A stretch of 64,000 bases of DNA. It comes from Inia geoffrensis. Lineage: Eukaryota; Chordata; Mammalia; Artiodactyla; Iniidae. The stretch lies in the NCBI GenBank assembly GCA_036417435.1, contig CM070910.1, forward strand, positions 69,162,784 to 69,226,783. Direction: 5' to 3'. The notes beneath the pieces were generated by a model, which worked only from the letters and a program-made list of their open reading frames with translations, did not search any database and had not been told where the DNA came from. Shown piece after piece: positions 11,646 through 23,690 of the stretch. Position numbers and translations under genes: made by a program. Every line of letters starts with the position of its first letter. Positions within the stretch are counted from its first letter, which is position 1.

Positions 11646-11670
11646 ACACACACACACACACACACACACA
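11646..11670 (+). repeat. (CA)n microsatellite
   Basis: About 12 uninterrupted CA units after a short CT-rich run ('gtctctctcttcctta'). Confidence 0.95.
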
Positions 11671-11924
11671 TACAACATTCATTCTCAGAAATTGCCAGTG
11701 GTGAAGAAGAGAAATATTTTCCTGAGTCTTAATTCACAATGCAGCCAGACTCATATTATTATTCAGAGCAATGTTAATTCCTTTCCTTTCCCTTTCCCTC
11801 CCTAGCCCTTTCCCTCATTTACAAATTATGTCTCATTGGGCTTTTCCTGGGATCAGAAACTGACCCATTAGGAAGCCAGAGATCTCTTAAATATCCCTAA
11901 CCACACAAAAACCCTATGAATGTT

Positions 11925-12021
11925 TCATTCATTCATTCAACAGATATTTATCCACTTCCTATAGCACCTTGTTAGGCATTTGGAATATAACGGTGAACAA
12001 ACCTACACGCAGCCCCTTGCT
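11925..12021 (-). repeat. L2 3' end, left part of an interrupted copy
   Basis: 'ttcattcattcattcaacag', 'atatttatccacttcctata', 'ggaatataacggtgaacaaa' and 'cagccccttgc' are the reverse complement of the L2 3' end. The element appears to resume after the inserted L1, at about 12358 ('catggagcctcttcctcg'). Confidence 0.75.
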
Positions 12022-12357
12022 TTTTTTTTTTTTTAACATCTTTATTGGAGTATCATTGCTTTACAATTTTGTGTTAGTTTCTGCTGTATAACAAAGTGAA
12101 TCATATATATATCCCCATATCCACTCCCTCTTGCGTCTCCCTCCCATCCTCCCTATCCCACCCCTCTCAGTGGTCACAAAGCACTGAGCTGATCTCCCTG
12201 TGCTATGTGGCTGCTTCCCACTAGCTATCTATTTTATATTTTGTAGTATATGTAAGTCCACTGTCTCACGTCATCCAGCTTACCCTTCCCTTCCCCGTGT
12301 CCTCAGGTCCATTCTCTACGTCTGAGTCTTTATTCCTGTTCTGCCCCTAGGTTCATC
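12022..12357 (-). mobile_element. L1 3' end inserted into an L2
   Basis: A T run is followed by 'aacatctttattggagtatc', 'ttgctttacaattttgtgtt', 'tctgctgtataacaaagtga', 'aagcactgagctgatctccc', 'tgtggctgcttcccactagc' and 'tattcctgttctgcccctag'. This is the reverse complement of the young cetacean L1 3' UTR. Its flanks continue one another as an L2 copy. Confidence 0.93.
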
Positions 12358-12425
12358 AGGGGCATGGAGCCTCTTCCTCGATCTCTGGGCAGAAAATAAG
12401 TGGATATCCTTCTTTCAGTTATATG
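12358..12425 (-). repeat. L2, continuation after the nested L1
   Basis: 'gcatggagcctcttcctcga...gggcagaaaataag' lines up with the L2 antisense pattern 'tcatggagcttacattctag...gagacagacaataaac', continuing the copy that ends at 12021. Confidence 0.5.
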
Positions 12426-12609
12426 TGTTAGTCGCCACATAGAAAGCACTCCGTAAATGAGTTATCATTTTATCATTGATTTGGACCAGGTTGCCTTTTA
12501 TCTGGAGTGCTGTTGGTACAGAATTGCTATCACATGAGGCAGTGAGCTAGCCGAGCCTGGGAGAGCCTCTCAGATTTTTCTGATTCTCTAATCAAATGAT
12601 CAGTGTCAA

Positions 12610-12795
12610 AGCCAAGCCTAGAGATTATCAAGCCCTCCCTCACCCACCCCCATGGCCCTGCTGAAGAGATAGAAGGACAAAGACACGAAAGGTCTTGTCT
12701 AAAGTGAAACAGTTATTAGCAGAAGAGGGAGAGCGAGGTGGGTCCCATGCCTGCTGGTGTTCAGCTCTCTCCACCGCACCCTGCTGCCTGATAAG
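12610..12795 (-). repeat. MIR-type SINE fossil
   Basis: 'gaagagatagaaggacaaag', 'gtcttgtctaaagtgaaaca' and 'ggtgggtcccatgcctgctg', ending in a 'ctctccaccgcaccctgctgcc' motif, follow MIR antisense order. Confidence 0.5.
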
Positions 12796-15360
12796 GAAAA
12801 TCTGGCTTCTGGAATCTGACTCCTAGATGTTCTGCTGAAGCTACCAGTCACCACTGGCCAATCTGAGGGTGACTCAATAATCCCTAGGCTGACCTCTTTG
12901 TAACCCTACTCACATTGAGAAGCAGGTGTAATAAATACGGCACCAACAGTCTCTCAGCGCTCCAGAAGAGGGGAGCCGGCACTGCTCTTCCAGAGGAAAA
13001 TGTGAAAATGTATAAAAGGTAACTGAATAATAGGCAGCAAGAAAGAGTCACTTATATAATAAAATTGGGGGACATCCTACATGTTTCAATCATTACACTG
13101 AAAACCAGATCTCTCAGGTTACCTACGAAGAAACCACAGAGAAGTAGCAAAAAGACAGTATCAGGTTTGCAGAAGAAGTATTTTTTATATTTTTATTCAT
13201 TGGCGTGAGGGCAATGACAGATAAAGGCGCCCTGTCATACGATCTATGCCATCCAAGGTTATAGAGGCTGACAGTATGATTTTCCTACATGTGCCACATA
13301 CTTCGTTCATTAAAATTAGAAGACACAGCTTTGTTATTGAATGTCTGCATGTTTATATTCCTTTACTGATCTATACGAGTGCCTGCCTACATCTCGAAAT
13401 ATATAAAATGTAAATTAGGTATAAGCAACCTAACAAGCGATCACTGCTCCTTCACTGAGAAAACAATTTTGGAAAATAAAAAAAGCGCAGGGCGAACAAT
13501 TCAGTGTTATAGCTCTAGTTTCATTTCTTCATCCCGGGTCTTCAAATCTGAATCTTGGGGGGCAGGGGAGGGCGGTAGTGTTAAGATTGCACTCCCTTGG
13601 AATGTGCATGTGCACGTTTTTAAGTTTTTATTAGGTTCTCTTCTATTACCATTCTGTTCAAATCCCTGGTGGCCACACTCCATTTTTAATAAGCTGGAAA
13701 TCCTGTCAAGTGATTGCTCAGTGGTCGCATTTAACTAGCAGGCCAGTGGCAGAGCCAAAAGGTTCACCGCTGGGCTCAGTGAGGATACTGGAGGGCCAGC
13801 GAGCTGGCTCAGCCTCCCCACTTCCAGTGCAGCCCCTTTCATTCTGCTGCTCATTCAGAATCAAAGGGCTTTCAAAGCTCATTCACCTCCATGCAAGCAG
13901 GGGGCCAACGCGGGAGGGTGCATTTTGCTCCTCCATATCAGGAAATGAAGACTTGGCTGAGCACAGTCTTGTGTTATTATGATTGTTGCTGTAGTTATGT
14001 TTCTGCTTATGAATATGGAGTTTTAGTGATAAAAACAAACAGGTCTCTCAGCCAGGAGGCCGACAAAGCTTGGTAATGTGTTTCCTGCTGGAAAGGCCCT
14101 CGGGGTCCATGCTTTATCCCACCGTCTCTCTCTTTTAAATGTAGAACCATCTGGGGTCGGGAGAAGGTACAGAGTTCAGGGGGGCCTCACAGAAATCCTG
14201 AACAATCCCAGGCATTAGTGTGTCTGCCACCAGAAAGGGAGAGAGGAGGAGAAGTTTCCAGTAGAGGGAGTGACTGCCAAGAGACACAAAACCACTAAGC
14301 TAGAGAGGTATTGGCCCCACTTCCAAAGATTAAATGGGTAGGGGTGAGATTTGGTACAATGCCGGTTTGGGTATATTTGTACTGCCTGTGCATGTATGTT
14401 GAAATGCATCCTCACGTCTGAAAAGGATGCTAACCTTGGGTCTCATTTCTCCAGCACTGTGCTGCTAACGACAGGTCACTGTCAGCTGTTTCCACACTGG
14501 CTGGGGGAGACCAGGATGTGGAAGATGTTTCAAAAGTTGGCCAAGAGGTTTGGAAGGGAATTAAATAGCATAGATGACCACAAATTCAGGAACATCTTAT
14601 CAGATGTTGCACAAATTGGCAGGGTCCCCCCAAAGCCAATGCAGGCTTTTATGGTCTGGCAGTTTTGATGGCCTGCTTGAGAATCTCAGCCCACAGATGC
14701 TCTGAATAGCTATGGGAAAGAGAGCTCTACCACACGCACACATATATGCATCCTCCAATGCCATGTGGACCACTCCTACTTAAGATGATAGGCCATTCTC
14801 AGCTAAAATTACACGACCATCTGGTCAACCCAATTCCTGGACTTATCTCATATTAGGGTTTAAGGTAGCATTAGGGCTCCCAAACTAACAGTCACCCATC
14901 TTCCACTCCACTGCTGTGGAGATGCCAGAGCAGACATCTGAACAAGAATCCAAGCATTAACATCCAATATCGGTGTTATTAATAGGCTAAGCAACCACCT
15001 AAATAACCCCTTGCTGGAGGTTTAGGCTTCCTGGGAACAGCTGGATTGGAGTATGTAGTTTGGCTTCATATCTCCCACTCCAAATTGAACACAGGCAGAG
15101 CCGATGGGAAAGGGGAGTTCTGACTAGACTCCTAGTTAGTTGTAGGTAGAAACGCTGGAACAGAAAGTGAAAATGCTCATCTCCCTCCAACAACATCATC
15201 AGTATAGGAAGACCTTGCTTTGAGTGGAGAAAGCAAGTGGGAAGTGGCCTTTCTCACTGGTCAAGGGGCAGGCAATGAAAAGAGAAAAGCTGGAGCCCAT
15301 TTCCTTTTTGGTTTGTTTTGCTGTTCTTGTTGTTGTTTCAGAGACATGGACATATACCCT
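12796..15360. other. Single-copy DNA, no gene recognised
   Basis: About 2.5 kb without an assigned repeat. Open frames such as 13379-13738 (plus) and 14351-14668 (plus) have no recognisable domains, and I see no convincing exon boundaries or polyadenylation context. Confidence 0.4.
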
Positions 15361-15503
15361 TTTTTTTTTAAATTACTATTTTATTTATTTTTGGCTGCAT
15401 GCTGCACAGCATGCAGGGATCTTAGTTCCCCAACCAGGGATTGAACCCATGCCCCCTGTAGTTGAAGCGTGGAGTCCTAACCACTGGACCGCCAGGATGT
15501 CCC
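15361..15503 (-). mobile_element. tRNA-derived SINE, CHR-like
   Basis: Read on the minus strand it gives the start of a cetartiodactyl tRNA-derived SINE (ggacatcctggcggtccagt), then 'gttcaatccctggttgggg' (a degenerate B box) and 'aactaagatccctgcatgct', ending in a (T/A)-rich tail seen at the left on the plus strand. It is older than the three copies at 39.8-43.6 kb. Confidence 0.85.
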
Positions 15504-15864
15504 TATGTCCATTTTCTTTTGAGGAACACAAGTCCATCCTCTTATAATTTGCCAAAAGGATTATCAAGCTTTGGCCATTTCTATTAGCCATTCATTCACC
15601 CAAGGGGAGGAGCAGGTGGGAGAGTGGAGAAAATGTCAGGAAGGGTTGCCTGTGATGCAGACCTGTTGGGGAAGAGAGGAGCTGTATTCTCCATTAAACC
15701 ATGGCAGAGAGGTCATTAATTGGTACCCTCCCCGAAATCACTGTAAATATAGAGGTAGAGAGTGGCCTTTGAGAAGGGCTATCACACAGCCCCAGGGTAA
15801 CAGCTCAGTGAAATTTAGGGAGCCCAGCAGAGAATAACAGGGTATTTTTAAGGTCTTAACACAA
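15504..15864. other. No gene recognised
   Basis: No repeat or coding signature was identified. Confidence 0.4.
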
Positions 15865-16330
15865 CTCTGCATGCTGTGGGAGATACCAAAGAATAAGAGA
15901 CAGAGTTCCTACCTTTGTAGGGTGGGGCAACAACTTGAATAAGATTTAACAGAAAAAAATAAGAAAAATACAGAATAATAGAATAATCAAGTTCAAGTTG
16001 TGTGATACAGATTATAATAATTGTTAGGTTGAGAGGAATAGAAGAATATTGTGGGATAGAAATAGTCAGGGAAAGATCTTTAGAGGAAGTGGCACCTCAC
16101 CCAGCCTGAGAAGGAAGTAAAGGGAAATCATCACAGACAAGGAAGAGGATAACAGTGAAGGCTGAACATGGTATAAGAGGGAAAAGGGAAAACCTGGTAC
16201 AGGCAGAGAAGCCAATGTCAAGAGTTAAGATGGAGATAGTTGCTGGGGACCCCAAAAGCCAGGAAAAATCATTAAGATTGGCTGTGATAAGCACGGTAGA
16301 TTTTGGCAGACTTTCTAGCACAGAGACACC
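15865..16330 (-). repeat. L2 LINE fragment, antisense
   Basis: 'gataccaaagaataagagac', 'agagttcctacctttgtagg', 'gtcagggaaagatctttaga' and 'ccagcctgagaaggaagtaa' keep the order of the inverted L2 3' region. It continues weakly through 'agattggctgtgataagc'. Confidence 0.55.
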
Positions 16331-16984
16331 TGCTGAAACAAATAATCCTACCAATGGAATGGTCTCTGGGCCATGAAACAACATGTGGAGAAGAGGATTC
16401 CAAGTCAGAGTCATGGAGTCTCTGGGATTTAGAGTCCTTGGAGCAAACCTTCTAATCCCACAAGGCAGTTTATCTTTCCTTTTCTTATGACAGACCTCAG
16501 GGACTGGAAACCTTCTAGGGGGAGGGGGAGTATGCCATACCTCCATTGGTCCTCTCCTCCCATGTGAACTTCCAGAGATAAAGGGGGGCACAATTGGGAG
16601 GAAACAGGGGGGACACAAAACAGCAGTCCTCTCTCACAAGAAATAGACCACACCTCTTGCTCTGCACCCCTCCTGAGAGGCTCCTTCAGTGTGTGATGCC
16701 CAGTCTCAGCTCGTGGACCCGCATCAAGGTACCTCTTGTAAACAAACACCTGTTGAGCCCCAAGTTCCCTGAAGCAGAGTGATGACAAATGATCAAGAAG
16801 TAACCAGTTAGGCTGCTCCCCAACACTGTGTGAGTCTGTCTTTAGTCCCAGCCCCATCTGTGCCCTGGCCGGGCTCGTCAAACCCCGCCTTCACCATTCT
16901 ACCACTCTCCATCACCTGCTTCCCCTCCAAAAGGCTTTTCCAAGCAAGGGAGTGCACTTTCCAGTCTTCGGTATCTCCTGACAT
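16331..16984. other. No gene recognised
   Basis: Minus-strand open frames overlapping this part (16097-16618 and 16429-16881) are the longest in the first 30 kb. They overlap each other in different frames, start inside an L2 remnant, and show no recognisable domain. I treat them as chance. Confidence 0.45.
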
Positions 16985-17160
16985 CTTTTTTCCTTAACAA
17001 CTGAAATAAAGTATTGTTTGCATGCTGTCAAATTCACTTGTTCTAAATGTAAAATGTATTGATTTGTAGTAAATTTACCGAGATGGGCAACCATCACCAA
17101 AATCCATATACAGAACATTTCCAGCATCCCAGTGAGATCCCTTAACGTCTGCTTTCAACT
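16985..17160 (-). mobile_element. Old L1 (L1M-type) fragment
   Basis: 'ttgatttgtagtaaatttac', 'gagatgggcaaccatcacca', 'aaatccatatacagaacatt' and 'ccagcatcccagtgagatcc' match the common antisense L1M 3' end pattern (inverted 'ggttgcacaaccatcac'). Confidence 0.65.
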
Positions 17161-17394
17161 AACACCTTAATGATATTGTTTGACAGGTAGCTGAGAGTAA
17201 GACCAAGACACAGGGGAAGGGAGGGGAGGAGTGCACTTTAGGGGGTAAAAGAAATCCAGAGAGAGATGTAGATGGGAAACACAGGAGGAAGCCTTCAGAT
17301 AAACTCAGAAGACAGCATTGGAATGCATGTCAGAGGTGGCCAGTTCTTTATCGCCTCTCCTCAATGAAAACCATGGGATTACAAAACCATATTC
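17161..17394. other. No feature recognised
   Basis: Purine-rich spacer between two old L1 fragments. Confidence 0.4.
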
Positions 17395-18108
17395 CCAACA
17401 CATGGTCCGGCAATCAAGCTCCTTGGTATTTACCCAAAGGAATTAAAAACTTAACATCTGCACAAAAACCTGCCCGTGGATGTTTACAGCTTTGTTCATA
17501 ATTGCCAAAACTTGGAAGCAACCAAGATGCTCATCAGTAGGGGAATGGATTAATAAACTGTAGTATATCCAGACAATGGAATATTATTCATCACTTTAAA
17601 AAAAGAGCTATCAAGCCATGAAATGACATGGAGGAAACATAAATGCGTACTACTAAGTAAAAGAAGCCAATATGAAAATTTTGCACACCGTATGATTCCA
17701 GCTATGCGACATTCTGGAAAAGGCAAAACTGTAGAGACAGTAAAAAAGTTCAGTGGTTAGGGGTTGGAGAGAGGGAGGGGTAAATAGGTATAGCACAGAA
17801 GATCTATAGGACAGTGTGAATACTCTGTATGATGCTATAAAGGTAGATACATGTCATTTTTAATTTGTTCAAACCCACAGAATATACAACACTCAGAGTG
17901 AAGCCTAATGTAAACTACAGACTTGGAGTGATTATGATTTGACAATGTAAGTGTGTCAGTGGTAACAAATGTACCACTCTGGTGGGGGATGTTGATATTG
18001 GGGAGGTTGTGCTTACACAGAAGCGGGGATTATATGGGAGATCTCTGTACCTTCCTTACAATTTTACTGTGAACTTAAATCTGTTCTAAAAAACGTAGCC
18101 TTTAAAAA
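17395..18108 (+). mobile_element. Old L1 3' end (L1M-type), sense
   Basis: The C-terminal ORF2 part reads 'atttacccaaaggaattaaa', 'cctgcccgtggatgtttaca', 'cataattgccaaaacttgga', 'gacaatggaatattattcat'. A long 3' UTR follows with 'tatgattccagctatgcgac', 'aggggttggagagagggagg', 'ttaaatctgttctaaaaaac' and a short A run. Divergence is high and no target-site duplication is recognisable. Confidence 0.85.
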
Positions 18109-18184
18109 AAGCCATCAGAGTAACTGGCCCCATTAAACGCAAGGCAACTGGCAACAAAGTGTAGGAGACCCCTTTTCCCAGAAT

Positions 18185-18255
18185 GCTTCATACCGAATAC
18201 AGCACCTTGTGCAGGGTTGATATTTAGTAAATGTTTGTTAAATTGAAATGAGTTG
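18185..18255 (+). repeat. L2 3' end fragment
   Basis: 'acagcaccttgtgcaggg...atttagtaaatgtttgttaa' is the sense 3' terminus of L2. Confidence 0.55.
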
Positions 18256-18559
18256 GAGAGTGGAGGTATTGGAGGGGGTAAATGCCTTCTCGTGGATATT
18301 TGTCACCTAGCATCCTTTCCCACTTTCTAATGGCCCTCCAGTTTTATTTTTGGTCCTTACCTCATCCCGGCATGTGTTACGTGTCCTCTTAGAGGGACAT
18401 TAATTCCAGGGACCCAGGAAGCCATGGGATCAGATTTTCTTTCTTCTCTCCCCAACACATCCAGGAACAAAGGTGTCATTTGGACTCTAAACCAATGATG
18501 CAAGGTCAGCAGGAATGGCTGCACGTCATCCATGGCCACAGCCGTCCTGACCCCAATCA

Positions 18560-18745
18560 GATTCAACCTGCTGTGAAGCAGGTGTTGTGCTTCCTGATCC
18601 CTGGCTTCCAGAGATGCCTAGTTCCTACCTATTCACAAACCCAGTTGCCCATCTCCTGCTGATTCTGTGTATCCTTCCAGTAATTCCTTTCTATTAGCCA
18701 GAATTGGTTTCTGTTGCTTGCAACCAAGGAACCCTAACCACTTCA
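18560..18745 (+). repeat. Possible LTR-like repeat end
   Basis: 'gccagaattggtttctgttg' and 'cttgcaaccaaggaacccta' resemble the 3' end of ancient MaLR/ERVL-type LTRs. The family is unassigned. Confidence 0.3.
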
Positions 18746-19336
18746 TGCCCTTTAAAAGCCATGGCAGTGATACAGGTGAGAGGTAATAAGGGCCTAAATT
18801 GAGTTATGGGGTGGCTTCCACAATAAGGACGTTCAAGGGTAACTATTTTGTGACTGAAGAGATATTTCCAGGCAAGAAAGGGAGAGTAGTCAAAATCGAC
18901 CCCAACATTTTAAACTTCATGTGTTTCTACCACAAAGTGCTTTTGGTCATATGACCTTTCACCCAGGTGGGCTGAGAAAAGTGGTTGCACGTTTCTTATA
19001 AATGGATCAACAGAGCAAACTATTTTAAGACCTAACATATGAAGATGAATAATTTTCACATGCTTTTCTCTTCACGGAGAGAACAACCAACACGGCAGTT
19101 GGTCTCGCTGTTCAACCTCATGCACGTGCCGCCTGGCAAGTGAGTCAGGCTCCCCCGAGTGCTGCTTCCTGCTGAGTAGAAGAGCCAAGGGCGTGAGTCA
19201 GCCCTGCTCACAGCCAAGAAGCTTTGATTCAGGATTCTCTTCTGCCTTACCACACAAGGTTCAAAATGCCCAATCTCCTTTCTTTAGCACAAATGCCCAA
19301 ATAGTTAGAAGTCAGAGTCCAGAGTGGCTTCACTAA
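18746..19336. other. No gene recognised
   Basis: No repeat or exon recognised. Confidence 0.4.
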
Positions 19337-19351
19337 AAATGTTCATTTTCA

Positions 19352-19581
19352 TAGGATACACATGAACTTATTTACAAAACAGAAACAGACTCAGACATAG
19401 AAAACAAACTTATGGTTACCAAAGGGGAAAGCGGGGGAGGGACAAATTAGGAGTTTGGGATTAGCAGATACACACTACTATATATAAAATAGATAACCAA
19501 CAAGGACCTACTGGATAGCACGGGGAACTATATTCAATATCTTATAATAAACTAATGGAAAATAATCTGAAAAAATATATA

Positions 19582-19627
<46 letters not shown>

Positions 19628-19689
19628 TTACTTTGCTGTACACCTGAAACTAACACAACATTGTAAATCAACTATACTTCAGTAAAAAG
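19352..19689 (+). mobile_element. L1 3' end with target-site duplication
   Basis: 'aacttatttacaaaacagaa', 'atggttaccaaaggggaaag', 'gtttgggattagcagataca', 'caaggacctactggatagca', 'ctgtacacctgaaactaaca' and 'aaatcaactatacttcagta' form the sense L1 3' UTR. Flanking copies of aaatgttcattttca lie at 19337-19351 and 19690-19704 (one mismatch). Confidence 0.95.
19590..19624 (+). repeat. (TA)n microsatellite inside an L1 3' UTR
   Basis: An uninterrupted AT alternation preceded by a short TG run, sitting where the L1 3' UTR normally has a brief 'atatatat' stretch. It expanded after insertion. Confidence 0.9.
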
Positions 19690-19704
19690 AAATGTTCGTT
19701 TTCA

Positions 19705-22449
19705 GAAATCATTGATGCTTTCTGCACTCCTCCAAAATAAAAGTGTAAATAAATAGAAAAAATGAAAAAGCAACCAAGAAATAGCAAAATGGTGAGGGGT
19801 ACAATATAGCATGTTAATGCTAAATGCCAGCCTCAGTGGTTCAGTGCCCAATTTCTTATGATGAAAGCACCAGGCAGAAGACAGGTATCAGATTAAATGA
19901 CTGAATAAATGTGCTACCTCATGAAAACTATTTGTGAATTTCCTGGCTGTCTGGCAGCGAATGAAAGCTATAATGATTGGACAGATACACATTTTTTTAG
20001 TGCTACTTCAAACTGATACTTTACCAAATTGCTACAACCCTTTCATGTGTGGGAATCACAGAGCGCCTTTGAAGGAAGTCATGACTTGCCGCACTAGAGC
20101 CGAAAGGCTGGCCAAGATAACAGAGCAACAGCCCATTACTAAAGGGCTATGGTATGAAAGACATGTAATGCATTTTGGTTGGAAGGGCTCCCCCCGCCCC
20201 ATCCAGGGCTGAAGTCTGCCAGTTAGAACCCACTCAGATAATTTGCGATGGTGTCATATCACATACAAATGCTCTGGTGATTCTCCTAGTATTTCAAAGA
20301 CTGGGAATCTGATCCAAGAACAGGAATAGATTAGCAGAGTTTATTCAGTTTACATGTGAATCTTCTCATTGCCCTCTTTAGAATGGAAATATGTCATCAT
20401 AGTTCAGTTTCCTGAGGTCACAAAGATGACACAGTATCTACGCTGATTTCAAACAGAATCCTGTATAGATAAAGGAAGCCTCCTCTATAAAATAAAACAG
20501 CTTTCAAATAGCCTCTCTCCACAGTTAGTAATAATTTACGCTTGTTGAACAGGAAAATATGCTGAATTTATTCATTTTACCGCGCAAGCTGATAAAGGAA
20601 GAGTGGGGGTGGGTAACTTACTGGTATTTGCAAATCTGATATAAAAGATTTTTGTAATTCCTCCTGATTTCAAGAGGAGAAGAAAATTAACTCTGAAAGT
20701 GGCCGAACAAAAAATTCCTATTATTGTCAAAGCCGTGGTATCTGGCATTTTACCACATAGATGGTTCTAGAGACTTTTCCTTTTGTCCTCCAATATCATT
20801 TTTTGCTACACTTTTGAGCCCTCATTAAAAAAAAGATTGTCACAACAGACAATCTCTGGTTATGAAGCTAGAGTCTGGCCCAGTTTCGCTGGCATTGTCC
20901 TGCCCTGTCCCACTTTCATAAACACGTCTAAGAGCTGGATAGCAGTTTACTCTCCTTTGCCAACCAGCTCCTTGGCTTTAACTGGGGCATATTTATTTTC
21001 ACTCTTAATTATTTCTGAAGTAAAACTTACTTTTCTCGCATGATCTCAGGGTATGTTTTAGAGTGTTTTGTGTTTTCAAGCTCCACTTTGAAATGGAAGA
21101 TGGTTTCTATATGCCCAGATGGTCTTCTCATGTTCTCTCAACTAAGGAGGTGTTGAAACTCCTTACCTTTAAATAATTGTTCAGAGGACATCTGTGGCTT
21201 CCCGCTTCGTGTGGCAGACGGGGCATTAGGTATAGCTTGAAATTTAGAAAATTAGCCTAAGTTAATGCCCAGATAACCGGAAGTCTTAGCTCATACACCA
21301 CCTCTTTCTTTTTGCCAACATGTCAAGCAGTAAAATCTTTATCATAAATTAAAAGTATAGCATGAAGTTTGAGGCATTTTGAAGGGGAAAAAAAGGTGGA
21401 AAGAGTTCAGCATTGAGCAAGTTCATTTTATAGACCTGGTATATTTGTTTTTGTTTGTTTTTAAAAGCACATCACAAAATTCTAGCTGAAAACCATTACA
21501 TACTATAGCTTAACGACACTGTCTCATTTGTAAAAATTATAACTTAATCATGAAAAGGCTACATTTTCTAGACAAAGCTTCTTTCTGAACGCACTTCTTT
21601 TCCCATATAAGTCTGAGAAGGCACAGGCAATGCCACCCACTGAGAATTCTTGGAGGTAGTTGAGCATAAACCTCACATTTCAAAATAACCACACTCTGCC
21701 ATATCACAAACACATCCTGGATCATCAGAAGCCTAGGAAATCCAGTGATGAAAGTTGTTCTTAATCCCACAGGAATCTATGGGGAGGGCGGAGCAGGGCT
21801 GCATTGCTCAAGCCCACGGGTTTTGGTGTCTTTGAACTTTCTCCCCCGCAGTCTATGTCTCCCAATATTGCTGCAGTAGCCTGTGAGGTTGTGTGGAGGG
21901 CCAATCCACCTGTGAGCTCAACACAAAGATATGCTCCAAAAAGCCCTCTCTTCAGAGGCCCAGACCCTCTCCTCACATTTGAAGCAGAGTTAGACTAATC
22001 ATTGCATGGCAGTTGTGAAGCCCAGAGGCATCACAGGATGCTGAATGAAATAACATTTTCCAAAGCGTCATCCGGTCAAGCGTTTCCATATTCTCCTAAC
22101 ATTCCTTTCATCACCACCACTCAAAGGGTTAAAGGTTTGGAGTCTTTCGTTTTTGTGTGTTGGATTATTTATCATTAGGAGGTAACAGAGGGCTAGAGCC
22201 TGGCCAAATATTTTCATTCCTTGCCCTTGCCTCTTCATAAGTCACAGAAACTCTACTCAAGAACATCCTTTGACTATTACCTTGACGTCATTCTGAGGAA
22301 TTTAGGTAAAGACTTGGCATAACCAAGTAAATGGCAGGTACCTAGCTTACCCACAAGAAACAATGTATCACAAATTAACAGATAGAAACTCTTCCATCTC
22401 CAGTGGATTTTCCACTCACTGAAGAAGTGTCATGGTCAACCAGGAAGTC
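19705..22449. other. Single-copy DNA, no gene recognised
   Basis: About 2.7 kb with no clear repeat. Open frames such as 19934-20212 and 20783-21043 show no known domain. Confidence 0.4.
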
Positions 22450-22645
22450 TGCGCCCTGGGTCAGACGTATTTGGATATCAATCGCAGCTCGATTAACTGT
22501 GCATCCTTGAGTAAATTATCCTCATCTTTCAGTCTGTTTCCCCAATTTTAAAGGACTGTTATGAAGAAGCAATGGAAAACAAGCACTTAGCATTCTGTGG
22601 GGCACATAGTAAGCATGTAAAAAATGCTAGCTATTACTATTGTAA
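22450..22645 (+). repeat. MIR SINE
   Basis: Sense order of MIR: 'ttggatatcaatcgcagctc', 'cttgagtaaattatcctcat', 'tttcagtctgtttccccaat', 'tttaaaggactgttatgaag' and 'gggcacatagtaagcatgta', ending in 'gctagctattactattg'. Confidence 0.8.
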
Positions 22646-22649
22646 TTTC

Positions 22650-22745
22650 CTTCATAGGGATTTGTGCTGTGCAGAATTAAATGAGATAATATCTGTGGAA
22701 GACCTGGCTCCTTGGTAGGAGCTCAGCAAACATTAATTCCTTTCT
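22650..22745 (+). repeat. MIR 3' fragment
   Basis: 'gcagaattaaatgagataat', 'gacctggctccttggtagga' and 'gctcagcaaacattaattcc' repeat the 3' half of a MIR directly after the previous one. Confidence 0.55.
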
Positions 22746-22790
22746 CCTTGGAGAAAATTAAGCCCTTTCTGAATCTGCTTGGGATTTTAA

Positions 22791-23373
22791 AAATTGAGTT
22801 ATAGTTGATGTACAACCTTATATAAGTTACAGGTGTATAATATAGTGATTCACAATTTTTAAAGGTTATACTCCATTTATAATTATTGTAAAATACTGGC
22901 TCTATTCCCTGTGCTTTACAATATATCCTTATAGCTTATTTTATACATAATAGTTTGTGCCTCTTAACTCCTATCCCAATCTTGCCCCTTCCCTCTTCTC
23001 TCTCCCCACTGGTAACCACTAGTTTGTTCTCTATATCTGCGAGTCTGTTTCTTTTTTCTTATATTCACTAGTTTGTTGTAATTTTTAGATTCCACATATA
23101 AGTGATATCATACAGTATTTTTCTTTGTCTGACTTATTTCACTTAGTATAATACCCTCCAAGTCCATCCATGTTGCTGCAAATAGCAAAATTTCCTTCTT
23201 TTTTATGGCCGAGTAGTATTCCATTGTATATACATATATACCACATCTTCTTTATCCATTCATTTGTTGATGGACGCTTAGGTTGCTTCTATATCTTGGC
23301 AATTGTAAATAATGCTGCTATGAACATTGGGGTGCAGGTATCTTTTCAAATTAGTGTTTGGGGTTTTTTGGTG

Positions 23374-23404
<31 letters not shown>

Positions 23405-23672
23405 CCTGGGAGGGGAATTGCTGGATCATATGGTAGTTTGATTTTTAGTTTTTTGAGAAACCACCACACTGCTTTCCACAGTGGCTGAACCAATTTACAT
23501 TCCCTTTGTACAAGGGAATACAAGTGTACAGGGTTCCCTTTTCTCCATACCCTCATCAACACTTGTTATTTGTAGACTTTTCGATGACAGCCATTCTGAC
23601 AGGTGTGAGGTGATATCTCACTGTGGCTTCGCCTTGCATTTCCCTGATGATTAGCGACATTGAACATCTTTT
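22791..23672 (-). mobile_element. L1 3' end (about 0.9 kb) with target-site duplication
   Basis: The plus strand shows the inverted L1 3' UTR ('aattgagttatagttgatgt'), then the inverted C-terminal ORF2: 'cacatataagtgatatcata', 'aagtccatccatgttgctgc', 'gagtagtattccattgtata', 'cactgctttccacagtggct', 'gtgaggtgatatctcactgt'. Flanks gaatctgcttgggatttta (22771-22789) and gaatctgcttgggtttta (23673-23690) are the duplicated target. A T25 run at 23374-23398 lies inside the ORF2 part. Confidence 0.95.
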
Positions 23673-23690
23673 GAATCTGCTTGGGTTTTA

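Noticed and set aside
15361..15503. Target-site duplication around the CHR-like SINE
   Set aside because: Flanking 'atataccc' and 'tatgtcc' are too dissimilar to claim a duplication.
16097..16881. Two overlapping minus-strand open frames of 150-173 codons
   Set aside because: They occupy different frames over the same bases, begin in an L2 remnant, and show no known domain.
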